DNA of 64,000 nucleotides from an uncultured Bacteroidia bacterium (GTDB taxonomy: Bacteria > Bacteroidota > Bacteroidia > Bacteroidales > ML635J-15): contig CACYQN010000006.1 in the NCBI GenBank assembly GCA_902776565.1, positions 62,001 to 126,000 of the forward strand, in the 5' to 3' direction. A model generated the notes under the pieces. The model saw only the letters and a program-made list of their open reading frames with translations. It was not told the origin of the DNA and made no database searches. Shown here piece by piece: positions 1 to 8,708 of the stretch. Each line of letters starts with the position of its first letter. Positions within the stretch are counted from its first letter, which is position 1. The translations under genes were made by a program, and so were the position numbers.

Positions 1-888
1 GTCCCAAGCATCCTTTGATGCACCGTGAACCTGCGGAACGCAACGGAACGAATACGGGTCCTGTACTGTGGTCTTTGTCTGCTTCTGCAATTCCGAACCA
101 GTAAGGTATGCGCGAATGTTCTGAGCTGTCTTAATCTGGCCCTTGTGCGGACGAATGGTGTGAAGGTTCTCGGTGAACGGGTCTGCAAGTCCGTTGAAAC
201 CTTCGAGCGACATTGTTGCAATGATGTCGGCGTTCTTCAGAATCTTGCGACCGCGCAACAAAGCATCAATAGCGTGCGACAGCATAAACTGGGTTCCGTT
301 GATGAGTGCAAGACCTTCCTTCGATTTTAGGCGAAGCGGTTCCATGTCGAGTTCGTGGAGAACATCAGCCGATTCGCGCTTCTGACCCTTGTAGTAAACC
401 TCTCCCATTCCGAGCATTGCGAGGGTTATGTGAGCCAACGGAGCCAAGTCGCCCGATGCGCCAAGCGAGCCAAGCTGGTAAACAACTGGAGTAATGCCCT
501 TGTTGTAGAAATCGACAAGACGCTGTGCGGTAGATACGCAAACGCCCGAAATACCGTATGACATATTCTTGACTTTCAAGAACATCATAAGGCGGACAAT
601 GCGTTGTTCAACTTCTTCGCCCATACCGCAGGAGTGCGACTTGATAAGGTTTTCCTGAAGCTGTTCGAGTTCGTTTTCAGAAACCGAAGTATTGCACAGC
701 GAACCGAAACCGGTAGTGATGCCATAAATCGGCTTTTCACGGTTCTTCATCTTCTCGTCCAAGTAGTTACGGCAATGCTCTATATTTTTTATTGCCTCTT
801 CCGACAAGGCTATTTCACATCCGCTTTCAATGATTTCTTCTAATTTGTCAAGCGTTAATCTTTCTGTTCCAATGTAATATGTTTCCAT
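1..888 (-). CDS. hutH: Histidine ammonia-lyase, N-terminal 296 residues (runs off window)
   Basis: First enzyme of histidine degradation, removing ammonia from histidine to give urocanate in the cytosol. The minus-strand frame from ATG at 888 is open to the window edge. It begins METYYIGTERLTL, continues with the family stretch KPIYGITTGFGSL, and contains GSLGASGDLAPLAH near 435-480. The Ala-Ser-Gly there is the triad that cyclises into the MIO cofactor. The family is usually about 500 residues, so the C-terminal 40% lies beyond the left edge. It follows rfbB by 27 bp on the same strand, so the two could be co-transcribed, although the functions are unrelated. Other aromatic ammonia-lyases share the MIO motif; histidine is the most likely substrate in this phylum. 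Confidence 0.9.
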   Translation of the reverse strand, partial: METYYIGTERLTLDKLEEIIESGCEIALSEEAIKNIEHCRNYLDEKMKNREKPIYGITTGFGSLCNTSVSENELEQLQENLIKSHSCGMGEEVEQRIVRLMMFLKVKNMSYGISGVCVSTAQRLVDFYNKGITPVVYQLGSLGASGDLAPLAHITLAMLGMGEVYYKGQKRESADVLHELDMEPLRLKSKEGLALINGTQFMLSHAIDALLRGRKILKNADIIATMSLEGFNGLADPFTENLHTIRPHKGQIKTAQNIRAYLTGSELQKQTKTTVQDPYSFRCVPQVHGASKDAWD

Positions 889-915
889 TATGAAATATTT
901 TTATTGCTTTTGTTT

Positions 916-1971
916 TTATCTGTTCTTGTACATTTGTTCGTAATACTTTGCATAATCGCCCGAGACTATCCTGTTGAGCCACTCCTCGTTAGCCAGATAC
1001 CAGTCAACAGTCTTTTCGATGCCTTCTTCGAACTGCAACGACGGCTTCCATCCGAGTTCGGTCTGCAACTTTGTAGAATCGATAGCATAGCGAAGGTCGT
1101 GTCCAGCCCTGTCGGTAACGTAGGTTATCAACTTTTCGGAAGTTCCTTTCTCGCGACCGAGCTTTCTGTCCATAACTTCGCATAACTTCTTGATTAATGC
1201 GATGTTTGTCCATTCGTTGTTGCCACCTATATTATATGTTTCGCCATTCTTGCCATTGTGGAAAATGCAGTCGATTGCACGAGCGTGGTCGATAACGAAC
1301 AACCAGTCGCGGACATTGAGTCCCTTACCATAGATTGGAATTGGCTTGTTGTTCTTTATATTGTTGATTGACAATGGAATAAGCTTCTCAGGAAACTGGT
1401 TCGGACCATAGTTGTTGGAGCAATTCGACAAAACAACATTCATTCCGAAAGTGTGGTGGTAAGCACGAACGAGGTGGTCGGAACTAGCCTTCGATGCCGA
1501 ATACGGCGAACGTGGCGAGTATGGAGTTGTCTCCTTGAAGAAACCTTCGTTGCCAAGCGAACCGTAAACCTCGTCGGTGGATATGTGGTAGAAACGCTTG
1601 CTGTCGTAGTCGCCCTTCCAGAAGTCGCGGGCAGCAGTCAGCAGGTTTGCAGTACCAACAAAGTTGGTGTAGATGAATTCCAGCGGATTGGTAATGCTAC
1701 GGTCAACGTGGCTTTCGGCTGCAAGATGTATTATCGCATCGGGCGAATACTTTGCAAACAGCGACTTTATTGCTTCATAGTCAACAATGTCAACCTTTTC
1801 AAACTTATAGTTAGGAGCATTTTCCACATCCTTCAGGTTTTCAAGATTGCCTGCATACGTCAGTTTATCTACGTTAACAATTTGATATTCAGGATATTTA
1901 TTCACAAACAATCTCACTACGTGCGAGCCGATAAAGCCAGCACCACCTGTTATAAATATAGTCTTCTTCAT
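916..1971 (-). CDS. rfbB: dTDP-glucose 4,6-dehydratase
   Basis: Converts dTDP-glucose to dTDP-4-keto-6-deoxyglucose, the second step of dTDP-rhamnose synthesis for surface polysaccharide. At 351 residues it has the normal length. The N-terminal Rossmann motif is GGAGFIGSHV (residues 8-17), followed by LAAESHVDRS. The active-site region has STDEVYGSL, and the catalytic YSASK comes at about residue 158. The C-terminal half has NCSNNYGPNQFPEKLIP and RDWLFV, typical of RmlB. The rest of the rml pathway is not in the window. A minus-strand -7 box TAAATTTG lies at 1999-1992, 21 bp before the ATG. Confidence 0.95.
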   Translation of the reverse strand: MKKTIFITGGAGFIGSHVVRLFVNKYPEYQIVNVDKLTYAGNLENLKDVENAPNYKFEKVDIVDYEAIKSLFAKYSPDAIIHLAAESHVDRSITNPLEFIYTNFVGTANLLTAARDFWKGDYDSKRFYHISTDEVYGSLGNEGFFKETTPYSPRSPYSASKASSDHLVRAYHHTFGMNVVLSNCSNNYGPNQFPEKLIPLSINNIKNNKPIPIYGKGLNVRDWLFVIDHARAIDCIFHNGKNGETYNIGGNNEWTNIALIKKLCEVMDRKLGREKGTSEKLITYVTDRAGHDLRYAIDSTKLQTELGWKPSLQFEEGIEKTVDWYLANEEWLNRIVSGDYAKYYEQMYKNR

Positions 1972-2045
1972 CTATTAGAATTTTTAGAGGGCAAATTTAG
2001 AAATTTTAATTGGAATGGGAAAAAGAAAAAAAAGCAAAATCAACC

Positions 2046-2077
2046 TTTGCAATTGTTCTTTTTTCCCCATAAATTTG
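2046..2077 (+). promoter_or_regulatory. Bacteroidota-type promoter of the four-gene AAA+ island
   Basis: TTTG at 2046-2049 and TAAATTTG at 2070-2077 are 20 bp apart, matching the -33/-7 layout of the primary sigma factor in this phylum. The first ATG of the island is at 2107. Confidence 0.65.
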
Positions 2078-2106
2078 CAACTCAAAAATTACAAAACGAA
2101 ATTACT

Positions 2107-2451
2107 ATGACAGAAAAGACTTTTGATGACATTCTTTCGGAAATGTTAGCCGCTTACGATAGCAAGGGCGAAAAACCGATGGACGAATTTATCGCCGAGC
2201 AACTTCAATCGTACGGGATTGATGATGAGACAAAAAATTTGATTGCCGAAACCAATGAGGAAATCGACGGCATTGAAAACAACTGGGCCGACCTTGACAA
2301 AGCCAAGGAAAACGGCAAGTCGCGCAAGTCGTGGTTTATTGCAAAGGTTGACAAACTGCTGGAAGGCAAGACCGAAGAGGAAAAACTTCTGGTTGTTAAC
2401 ACCATAACCGAATCGATGGAGAAGGCTGAAGATGAAATGTTGAACCAATAA
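2107..2451 (+). CDS. Small acidic hypothetical protein, first gene of the AAA+ island
   Basis: A 114-residue soluble protein that I do not recognise. It is strongly acidic, probably all helical, and has no signal peptide or membrane segment. ATG 2107 is chosen because it sits 30 bp after a good promoter; upstream codons in the same frame would run through that promoter. The central part (IDDETKNLIAETNEEIDGIENNWADLDKAK, about residues 40-70) looks like a short helical bundle. The next gene starts 17 bp downstream with a strong ribosome-binding site, so the two should be co-expressed. It could be a chaperone or inhibitor for the basic-tailed protein that follows, given the opposite charge, but that is inference. 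Confidence 0.75.
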   Translation: MTEKTFDDILSEMLAAYDSKGEKPMDEFIAEQLQSYGIDDETKNLIAETNEEIDGIENNWADLDKAKENGKSRKSWFIAKVDKLLEGKTEEEKLLVVNTITESMEKAEDEMLNQ

Positions 2452-2467
2452 GCAAGGAGGATAAAAA

Positions 2468-3133
2468 ATGAGATACAATGAATATTCGTCGTCGTCGGAC
2501 CGCAACGTATTTGCAAACGACTTGGAGAAAAAAATGTCGGAAACGACAGCCATTCAGACTGTGGTAGAAACCGCAGAAACCCCAGAAACTTTCGTTACCA
2601 AATTTGAAAGTCCTGCCGTACAGAAATTTCTTGAAGCGACATTCCACAGCCCGATAGATGCCGACCTGAAGAAAGTTTTTGCAATTGCAGCCATAATAGC
2701 CGACAAGAAAGGCGTCCTGAAGTTTGACCTGCCAAAGACTGCCGAGCAAATAGCACCTGTCGTTTCGAAGGCTCTCACCACGACAAAAGTGAACTATAAG
2801 GTTGGTACTTCGGTAATGAAACCCGAAAAAGCAATCGACACTCTTGTTGACCACGGAGTTGCAGTAGCATCACGAGTTGTTGACAAGGTCGTTGGCAAAG
2901 GATTGCCGATTGTTGTGGAAAAGGTTGGCAAAGTTGCCGAGAAAGTATTCCCGCCAGTAAGATTTGTAATGCCTTTTGTAAAGAAGGCGGTAGAATATGT
3001 TGCACCTAAAGTTGCCAATGTAATAAAGAAAGGTGTAAAGGCAATTGGCGAAGGTGTGAAGAAAATTGCACACAAGGCTGTAGAGGGTGTAAAAAAAGTT
3101 GGAAGAAAAATTTTCAATTTCCTATTCGGATAA
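2468..3133 (+). CDS. Hypothetical protein with amphipathic lysine-rich C-terminal tail
   Basis: A 221-residue protein that I do not recognise. AGGAGG lies 10 bp before ATG 2468, an unusually strong ribosome-binding site for this phylum. Residues 1-45 are polar. Residues 45-100 look globular (FESPAVQKFLEATFHSPIDAD). From about residue 125 the sequence becomes a repetitive run of Val, Lys, Gly and Ala with a 3-4 residue period, including KVGKVAEKVFPPV, VKKAVEYVAPKVANVIKKG and VKKVGRKIFNFLFG at the very end. This pattern predicts long amphipathic helices able to lie on or insert into a membrane. There is no signal peptide. It may be a membrane-acting effector or a membrane anchor; the sequence cannot decide. 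Confidence 0.75.
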   Translation: MRYNEYSSSSDRNVFANDLEKKMSETTAIQTVVETAETPETFVTKFESPAVQKFLEATFHSPIDADLKKVFAIAAIIADKKGVLKFDLPKTAEQIAPVVSKALTTTKVNYKVGTSVMKPEKAIDTLVDHGVAVASRVVDKVVGKGLPIVVEKVGKVAEKVFPPVRFVMPFVKKAVEYVAPKVANVIKKGVKAIGEGVKKIAHKAVEGVKKVGRKIFNFLFG

Positions 3134-3145
3134 AACTGTACTAAT

Positions 3146-4579
3146 ATGAAATTTGGCATAAACAGGGTGAAAATCCGCATTCTATCTGGCGGAAAGGAAC
3201 ATTCTACACTTGAATCATTACGGGAATCCTTCTCGCTGGAGGATGTGTTGCCTTCGTACATCGACGGACGACTGGCAACCTGGCTAAGGCAACGCGACGA
3301 GGACGACTTGGCCGACCGTTTGGAAAAAATACAAGCCGACGGCATCAAATCGCCCGAACTCGAACTGAAACTTATCAACGAGTTTTTTGGAACAGAATAC
3401 AAGTCGGTGCTTGAATATGCTAAATGTTGCCAAAATGCAAGTAATGCCGACTTAGCCTACGACTATGTAACAAGCCTGAAAAACGAGACCGAACTGATAG
3501 AACTTGCCCGACTTGGTAAACTTACTCCCGAAAAAGCCAAAGCTAAAGGTGTTTGTGGCAAGACTATGTATATTATTTGCAGAACCTTGCTGAAAGATGC
3601 AGGCGACGACAAGGCAAAAAAAGAGAAGGCATATCCGTGGAAATACCAGGCTGACAAACTTGATGACGAAGAAACTAAAGAATTCCGAAAAACAGATAGT
3701 TATGATAGGATATGCGATGATGTACCAAAGGAAAACAAAAGCAAAAGCAAAATTCTTGCTGTTGACAACAACGAAGCTGTTGATATAGATCTATCTGTGT
3801 ATTGGTCAAAAGATTACAGAGAATTAACGGATACTCCTTACGATAAAAAATGGCAAAATAATTTTGATAAGAATTGGCATTTGCCAAGCGAAAACGAAGC
3901 AAATGAACTGATAGATAAAATTAAAATGGATTCTAATGTTATAGATAATGGCATTATGATAGGTGATGATACGAATGGATTACACTTGCCCTTTTTCTAT
4001 AATAAATATAAGCGTACAAAGCACGAAACATACGGATATCTATGGTTGTCAAATGGCGATGCTCTTTTTTATTATACGAGTGATTCTATTGAAAATTTCA
4101 GAAGTTGTTCAATAGTAAAAAATCTTTCTTCAAAGGGAGAACTAGCTTATATAATCCCTGTTAAAGACAAAAATGCACCTTCTACATCTGCCAAAATCGC
4201 GAATAATGAAGTTTCTATTATCGGAGAAACTATAGAGTTTGCAGACCATGCTTATGGACCAATAGAGTATGATAATGTAAAATATAATATAAATATATAT
4301 GACGAATATGGATATGGCAATTGGCGTTTGCCAAATTTAAACGAAGTAGAAGAATTAAAAAAAATAATCAAAAAGTCCGAAGTACTAATAACCCCTGATG
4401 GAGGAAGAATTCGTATAAGCATAAAAAACAAGATTATATTCTTACCGTTTTTTTATGGAAAAAAATATGGACATATATGGCTGCATCCTAAATTGACTTT
4501 AGAATACAATAGTGAAAGGGAATGTAATATTGACAATAGAGTTACAAAAGCATACTTATTGCCAGTTAGAAACATATAA
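3146..4579 (+). CDS. Hypothetical protein with two DUF1566/Fib_succ-like modules
   Basis: A 477-residue protein in three parts. Residues 1-75 form a small domain with ILSGGKEHSTLESL, DVLPSYIDGRLATWLRQR and ADRLEKI; I recall similar DGRLxxWLxxR segments at the N-terminus of varied bacterial signalling or conflict proteins, but cannot name the family. Residues 75-205 are charged and helical. Residues 210-350 and 353-477 are two diverged copies of a module marked by WHLPSENEANEL / WRLPNLNEVEEL, LPFFY and YGYLWLS / YGHIWLH. These resemble the WRLPT-type DUF1566 and Fibrobacter major-paralogous fold, often thought to bind ligands. From about 3650 the DNA becomes clearly more AT-rich than the gene's own 5' end, suggesting the module half was acquired separately. 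It starts 12 bp after the previous gene. Confidence 0.75.
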   Translation: MKFGINRVKIRILSGGKEHSTLESLRESFSLEDVLPSYIDGRLATWLRQRDEDDLADRLEKIQADGIKSPELELKLINEFFGTEYKSVLEYAKCCQNASNADLAYDYVTSLKNETELIELARLGKLTPEKAKAKGVCGKTMYIICRTLLKDAGDDKAKKEKAYPWKYQADKLDDEETKEFRKTDSYDRICDDVPKENKSKSKILAVDNNEAVDIDLSVYWSKDYRELTDTPYDKKWQNNFDKNWHLPSENEANELIDKIKMDSNVIDNGIMIGDDTNGLHLPFFYNKYKRTKHETYGYLWLSNGDALFYYTSDSIENFRSCSIVKNLSSKGELAYIIPVKDKNAPSTSAKIANNEVSIIGETIEFADHAYGPIEYDNVKYNINIYDEYGYGNWRLPNLNEVEELKKIIKKSEVLITPDGGRIRISIKNKIIFLPFFYGKKYGHIWLHPKLTLEYNSERECNIDNRVTKAYLLPVRNI

Positions 4580-4639
4580 GTTACCAAAAACAGATTGACT
4601 AACAATTTTTAATATCAAGTAATTATCTGAAATCAACCG

Positions 4640-6235
4640 ATGAGAGCAGAAGTTAAATCGCAGATAAGCAGAATGATAGACATAAATACGCCTATCATCT
4701 ACATACAGGACTATGATTTTTGGCGAATAGACGAAATAATACAGGAAGAAGCCGAAGAGGCTGGTGCCGAGGAGATTGTGGAATGGAACGCCATGGCAGG
4801 AAGCACGAACTTCAAGAGCAAGAAAGCAAAGAGAGATACTCCAGAATCGCTCGAAGATTTCCTTTTGAATTTCTACAACGACGAGGAGACGGACGAAGAC
4901 CACGAAAAGTTCTTGGTTCTGAAGAACATACACACCTTTCTCGATGAACAGACCTACCCCAACTACCAGCAGTTAGTAACCACCATGCAACTGATTGCCC
5001 AGCGCAGGCTCTACCAGACCGACAACGAAGGCAAGGGCGAGGCTCGTTTCAACACGACAATATTCATAGTATCGCCTATCATTCGCATTCCCAAGGAAAT
5101 AGAGAAATATGTCTCGATACTCGACTTGGGCTTCCCGTCAGACGAGGAGATAAACGAACTCATCGACAGGCACACCGAAGTCAACAAGTTCAAGGGAATA
5201 TCAGATTCCGACCGCGAAAAACTTTTGCCATCGTTGCGAGGCATGACCCTTTTCGAAATAGACCGTATGCTCGATGTGGCAATGAGCAGCAACGGAACGC
5301 TTTCTGCCGATGATTCGGGAATGATACTGAAGCAAAAGAAAGCCATGGTAAAGAAGGCCGGACTTCTCGAACTGGTTGACTCGCCAGAAACAATCGACAG
5401 CATTGGCGGACTCGAAAACCTGAAGGAATACTTGCTGAACAAGGCAAAGATAATATCCAATTCGACGGAAGCCCAGAAACACGGCGTGTCGATTCCGAAA
5501 GGTGTGTTCATTGTCGGTATGCCCGGATGTGGCAAGTCGCTGTGCGCCAAGGCATCGGCAGCCATATTCAATGCTCCGTTGCTGAAGATGGACATGGGTA
5601 CGATGATGGGAAAATATGTAGGAGAAAGCGAAGGCAATCTCCGAAAAGCGATACAGATTGCCGAGGCCGCCGCTCCGTGCGTGCTGTGGATTGACGAAAT
5701 AGAAAAGGCGTTCTCGGGTGTCAACGGCGACGGCAACAACGATGTGCTAATGAGAATGTTCGGCTATTTCCTAACTTGGATGCAGGACAAGCAAAGTTGC
5801 GTGTATGTGATTGCCACCGCCAACAATGCAGAAAAATTGCCGCCTGAACTAAAGCGCAAAGGTCGTTTCGATGAAATCTTCTGCGTGAACCTGCCCAACG
5901 AGGAAGAAAGAAAAGCCATATTCAGGATTAGTCTCGACAAAGGCACTCGCAAGAACTGCAAAAGGAATTTTGACAAAGTTTCAGATGCGTTGATAAAAGC
6001 AACAAACAGGTACAATGGTGCCGATATTGACGCTATCGTAAACGAAGCCATAGAACGCAACTATTTGGAAAACTTAGGCAAGCCGGCAGAGGAGCAGAAG
6101 CCTTTGACAGAACAGATGATAGAAGCAGTAAGAAAGGAAACAAAAAGCATATCGGAAACAGCAAAAAACCAGATTGAGAATTTAGAGAAATTGTTCGGGG
6201 ATAAGAATAGCACGTTTAAGAATGCGTCGAAATAG
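4640..6235 (+). CDS. Ycf46-like AAA+ ATPase
   Basis: A 531-residue classical AAA+ ATPase. Residues 1-230 form an N-terminal domain of the type found in Ycf46 proteins: a degenerate nucleotide-binding fold with FLVLKNIHTFLD, followed by IFIVSPIIRIPKEIEKYVSILDLGFPSDEEI. The ATPase core has Walker A GMPGCGKS (293-300), the pore-loop region GKYVGESEGNLRKA, Walker B APCVLWIDEIEKAF (about 345-358), sensor 1 YVIATANN and an arginine finger in RKGRFDEIF. A C-terminal helical lid follows (NRYNGADIDAIVNEAIE). Ycf46 proteins are ATP-driven remodellers of uncertain role. Here it is the last gene of the island, 60 bp after the two-module protein, so those proteins are its likely clients. No protease domain is present. 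Confidence 0.9.
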   Translation: MRAEVKSQISRMIDINTPIIYIQDYDFWRIDEIIQEEAEEAGAEEIVEWNAMAGSTNFKSKKAKRDTPESLEDFLLNFYNDEETDEDHEKFLVLKNIHTFLDEQTYPNYQQLVTTMQLIAQRRLYQTDNEGKGEARFNTTIFIVSPIIRIPKEIEKYVSILDLGFPSDEEINELIDRHTEVNKFKGISDSDREKLLPSLRGMTLFEIDRMLDVAMSSNGTLSADDSGMILKQKKAMVKKAGLLELVDSPETIDSIGGLENLKEYLLNKAKIISNSTEAQKHGVSIPKGVFIVGMPGCGKSLCAKASAAIFNAPLLKMDMGTMMGKYVGESEGNLRKAIQIAEAAAPCVLWIDEIEKAFSGVNGDGNNDVLMRMFGYFLTWMQDKQSCVYVIATANNAEKLPPELKRKGRFDEIFCVNLPNEEERKAIFRISLDKGTRKNCKRNFDKVSDALIKATNRYNGADIDAIVNEAIERNYLENLGKPAEEQKPLTEQMIEAVRKETKSISETAKNQIENLEKLFGDKNSTFKNASK

Positions 6236-6248
6236 GTACAGAACAGTG

Positions 6249-6428
6249 TTATAGGTTTTCGCCATAATCCGCAAATCCAAACACTTTTTTCTGTTGCGGA
6301 TCAATGAATTCGCTATTCTTAAGTTTTTGCATTACGGCAATTAGGTCATCTTCAGTTAACTGTCCTTGTATAACGGCTTTCTTTGCTTTTGATTTCCTTA
6401 TTGTAAGGACTTTGGGATCAGAACCCAT
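6249..6428 (-). CDS. Small hypothetical protein (59 aa)
   Basis: A minus-strand frame from ATG 6428 to TAA 6249 encodes 59 residues beginning MGSDPKVLTIRKSKAKKAV and ending VFGFADYGENL. GAGGG lies just upstream of the ATG as a possible ribosome-binding site. The basic start, the helical middle (LTEDDLIAVMQKLKN) and the absence of other genes across 6236-6490 support it being real. No family recognised. It is convergent with the AAA+ gene, with 13 bp between stop codons. Confidence 0.5.
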   Translation of the reverse strand: MGSDPKVLTIRKSKAKKAVIQGQLTEDDLIAVMQKLKNSEFIDPQQKKVFGFADYGENL

Positions 6429-6490
6429 TACCCTCTAAAATTTTAACCATTCTTTTAGTATTTAGAAATCTTAGCAATTACAACATTAAG

Positions 6491-6498
6491 TAACTTTG
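6491..6498 (+). promoter_or_regulatory. -7 promoter element of the prolyl oligopeptidase gene
   Basis: TAACTTTG lies 25 bp before ATG 6523 and matches the phylum's -7 box. No clear TTTG is seen at the -33 position. Confidence 0.5.
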
Positions 6499-6522
6499 CC
6501 GAAAATTAAATTTCATACACTA

Positions 6523-8658
6523 ATGAAGAAATATTGTATAGGCATTTTAGCCTTAAATGTATTGATTATGTTATCATCGTGCAACAATGAGACAAAAACT
6601 AACGGGGACGAACCGCTGAAGTACCCCGAGACAAAGAAGTGCGACACCGTTGACAACTATTTCGGAACAGCAGTTGCTGACCCGTACCGCTGGCTCGAGG
6701 ACGACTTCTCGGACGAAACTGCCAACTGGGTAAAGGCGCAGAACGAGGTCACTAACAACTACCTCGCAAAGATTTCGTACCGCGACAAGATGAAGAATCG
6801 CCTTCAGGAAATAATGAACTACCCGAAGGAAAGCGCACCATCGAAGAAAGGTAGCCGCTACTTCTTCTACCGCAACGACGGTCTTCAGAACCAGAGCGTC
6901 CTGTACTACAAGAACTCGCTCGACGGTGAAGCCGTTGAACTCCTCGACCCCAACAAGCTGTCGGACGACGGCACTGTTGCCCTGTCGAACCTTGGCATTT
7001 CCGACGATGGCAACTACCTCGGCTACGCCATCTCTCGCAACGGCAGCGACTGGGAAGAAATTTTCGTCAAGAACATCGAAACCGGCGAAACACTTAATGA
7101 CCACCTTATGTGGGTGAAATTCACCAGCATAGCTTGGAAGGACGACGGATTCTTCTATAGCCGTTTCCCAGAACCGAAGAACGAACTTTCGGGTGTAAAC
7201 GAAAACGGTCAGCTATACTACCACAAGGTTGGCACCGAGCAGAAGGAAGACCAGCTTGCTTACGAAGACAAGACAAATCCTGACATCAGTTTCAACGCCG
7301 ATGTAATCAACAAACGATACCTTATTATATATGGTAGCGAATCAACTTCCGGCAACTGCCTGTTCTACAAAGACTTAAACAAGACAAATTCGGAATTTGT
7401 AAAGCTCGTTGACAATTTTGACAGCGACTATGCAGTAATCGACGAAATCGACGGCAACTTCATCGTTATGACCAACTATTTTGCTCCAGAATACAAGGTT
7501 ATCAAGATTTTCCTCGACAACCCAACTCCTGCAAAATGGTTAGACCTTATTCCAAAGTCTGACGCAGGCGTACTTACTGGCGTTAGTCACATCGGCAAGA
7601 AGCTGATTGCAAACTATACCAAGGATGCTCACTCGGTAATCCGCATTTTCGACGAGGAAGGCCACTTCATCAGCAACCTCGACAACGATATGATTGGAAC
7701 AATCGGCGGATTCAGCGGCGACACCGAAGATACCGAAACTTTCTACACCGTGACATCCTACACTACTCCAGCCGCAATCTACAAGTACGACATCACAAAC
7801 AACAAGTCGGAACTTTACAAGAACTCCGAAATCAAGTTCAACGCCGACGAATATGTCACCGAGCAGAAGTTCTACACCTCGAAGGACGGCACGAAAGTTC
7901 CGATTTTCCTCACACACAAGAAGGACATCGCTCTCGACGGCAACAACCCCACCCTGCTCTACGGATACGGAGGTTTCAACATTTCACTCACACCAAGCTT
8001 CAGTGCAACTCGCATTGCTTGGCTCGAACAGGGCGGAGTTTATGCAGTTGCCAACATCCGTGGCGGTGGCGAATACGGTAAGACCTGGCACGAAGCAGGA
8101 ACTAAGATGCAGAAGCAGAATGTCTTTGACGATTTCATCGCAGCAGCAGAATTCCTCATCAGCGAGAAATACACCTGCAAGGAGAAACTTGCTATCCAGG
8201 GCGGTTCTAACGGCGGTTTGCTTGTAGGCGCAGTTGTAAACCAACGTCCCGACCTGTTTGCAGTGGCAATTCCACAGGTTGGCGTTATGGATATGCTCCG
8301 CTACCACAAGTTCACCATCGGCAGATACTGGGCTGTTGACTACGGCACAAGCGAGGACAGCAAGGAAATGTTCGAATACATATATAAATATTCGCCGTTG
8401 CATTCGGTTAAGAATGGCGTAGAATACCCAGCAATTCTCGTCACCACCGCCGACCACGACGACAGAGTTGTTCCAGCACACTCGTTCAAGTATGCAGCCA
8501 CCTTGCAGAACAGCGAAATCGGCAACAAACCGCACCTTATCCGCATCGAAAGCAATGCAGGCCACGGAAGCGGTAAGCCTCTCGACAAGGCTATAAACGA
8601 GGTAGTTGACATCTACTCGTTCATTTTCTACAACATGGGAATAGAACCAAAGTACTAA
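6523..8658 (+). CDS. Prolyl oligopeptidase family serine peptidase, lipoprotein
   Basis: Cleaves short peptides after proline (family S9A). I start at ATG 6523, which gives MKKYCIGILALNVLIMLSSC, a lipoprotein signal peptide with lipobox LSSC. The longer frame opening at 6496 would run into the promoter. The mature part begins with the S9A propeller signature DPYRWLEDDFSDETANWV. The catalytic serine is in GGSNGG (Ser562), the aspartate is in the ADHDDRVVP-like stretch, and the histidine is in NAGHGSGKP. At 711 residues it has the usual length. It is expected in the periplasm, attached to a membrane. A hairpin terminator follows at 8681-8708. Confidence 0.95.
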   Translation: MKKYCIGILALNVLIMLSSCNNETKTNGDEPLKYPETKKCDTVDNYFGTAVADPYRWLEDDFSDETANWVKAQNEVTNNYLAKISYRDKMKNRLQEIMNYPKESAPSKKGSRYFFYRNDGLQNQSVLYYKNSLDGEAVELLDPNKLSDDGTVALSNLGISDDGNYLGYAISRNGSDWEEIFVKNIETGETLNDHLMWVKFTSIAWKDDGFFYSRFPEPKNELSGVNENGQLYYHKVGTEQKEDQLAYEDKTNPDISFNADVINKRYLIIYGSESTSGNCLFYKDLNKTNSEFVKLVDNFDSDYAVIDEIDGNFIVMTNYFAPEYKVIKIFLDNPTPAKWLDLIPKSDAGVLTGVSHIGKKLIANYTKDAHSVIRIFDEEGHFISNLDNDMIGTIGGFSGDTEDTETFYTVTSYTTPAAIYKYDITNNKSELYKNSEIKFNADEYVTEQKFYTSKDGTKVPIFLTHKKDIALDGNNPTLLYGYGGFNISLTPSFSATRIAWLEQGGVYAVANIRGGGEYGKTWHEAGTKMQKQNVFDDFIAAAEFLISEKYTCKEKLAIQGGSNGGLLVGAVVNQRPDLFAVAIPQVGVMDMLRYHKFTIGRYWAVDYGTSEDSKEMFEYIYKYSPLHSVKNGVEYPAILVTTADHDDRVVPAHSFKYAATLQNSEIGNKPHLIRIESNAGHGSGKPLDKAINEVVDIYSFIFYNMGIEPKY

Positions 8659-8680
8659 ATGATACCATAATTATAAATTA

Positions 8681-8708
8681 GAAAATGCCGGAGAAATCTG
8701 GCATTTTC
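8681..8708. terminator. Shared bidirectional hairpin between convergent genes
   Basis: GAAAATGCC (8681-8689) and GGCATTTTC (8700-8708) form a perfect 9-bp stem with a 10-nt loop between the stop codons of the peptidase and the WYL gene. The T runs are short, so efficiency is uncertain. Confidence 0.6.

Noticed and set aside
1453..2451. A 332-codon plus-strand frame ending in the small acidic protein
   Set aside because: The first 218 codons are the antisense of rfbB and run through the promoter. Only the part from ATG 2107 is real.
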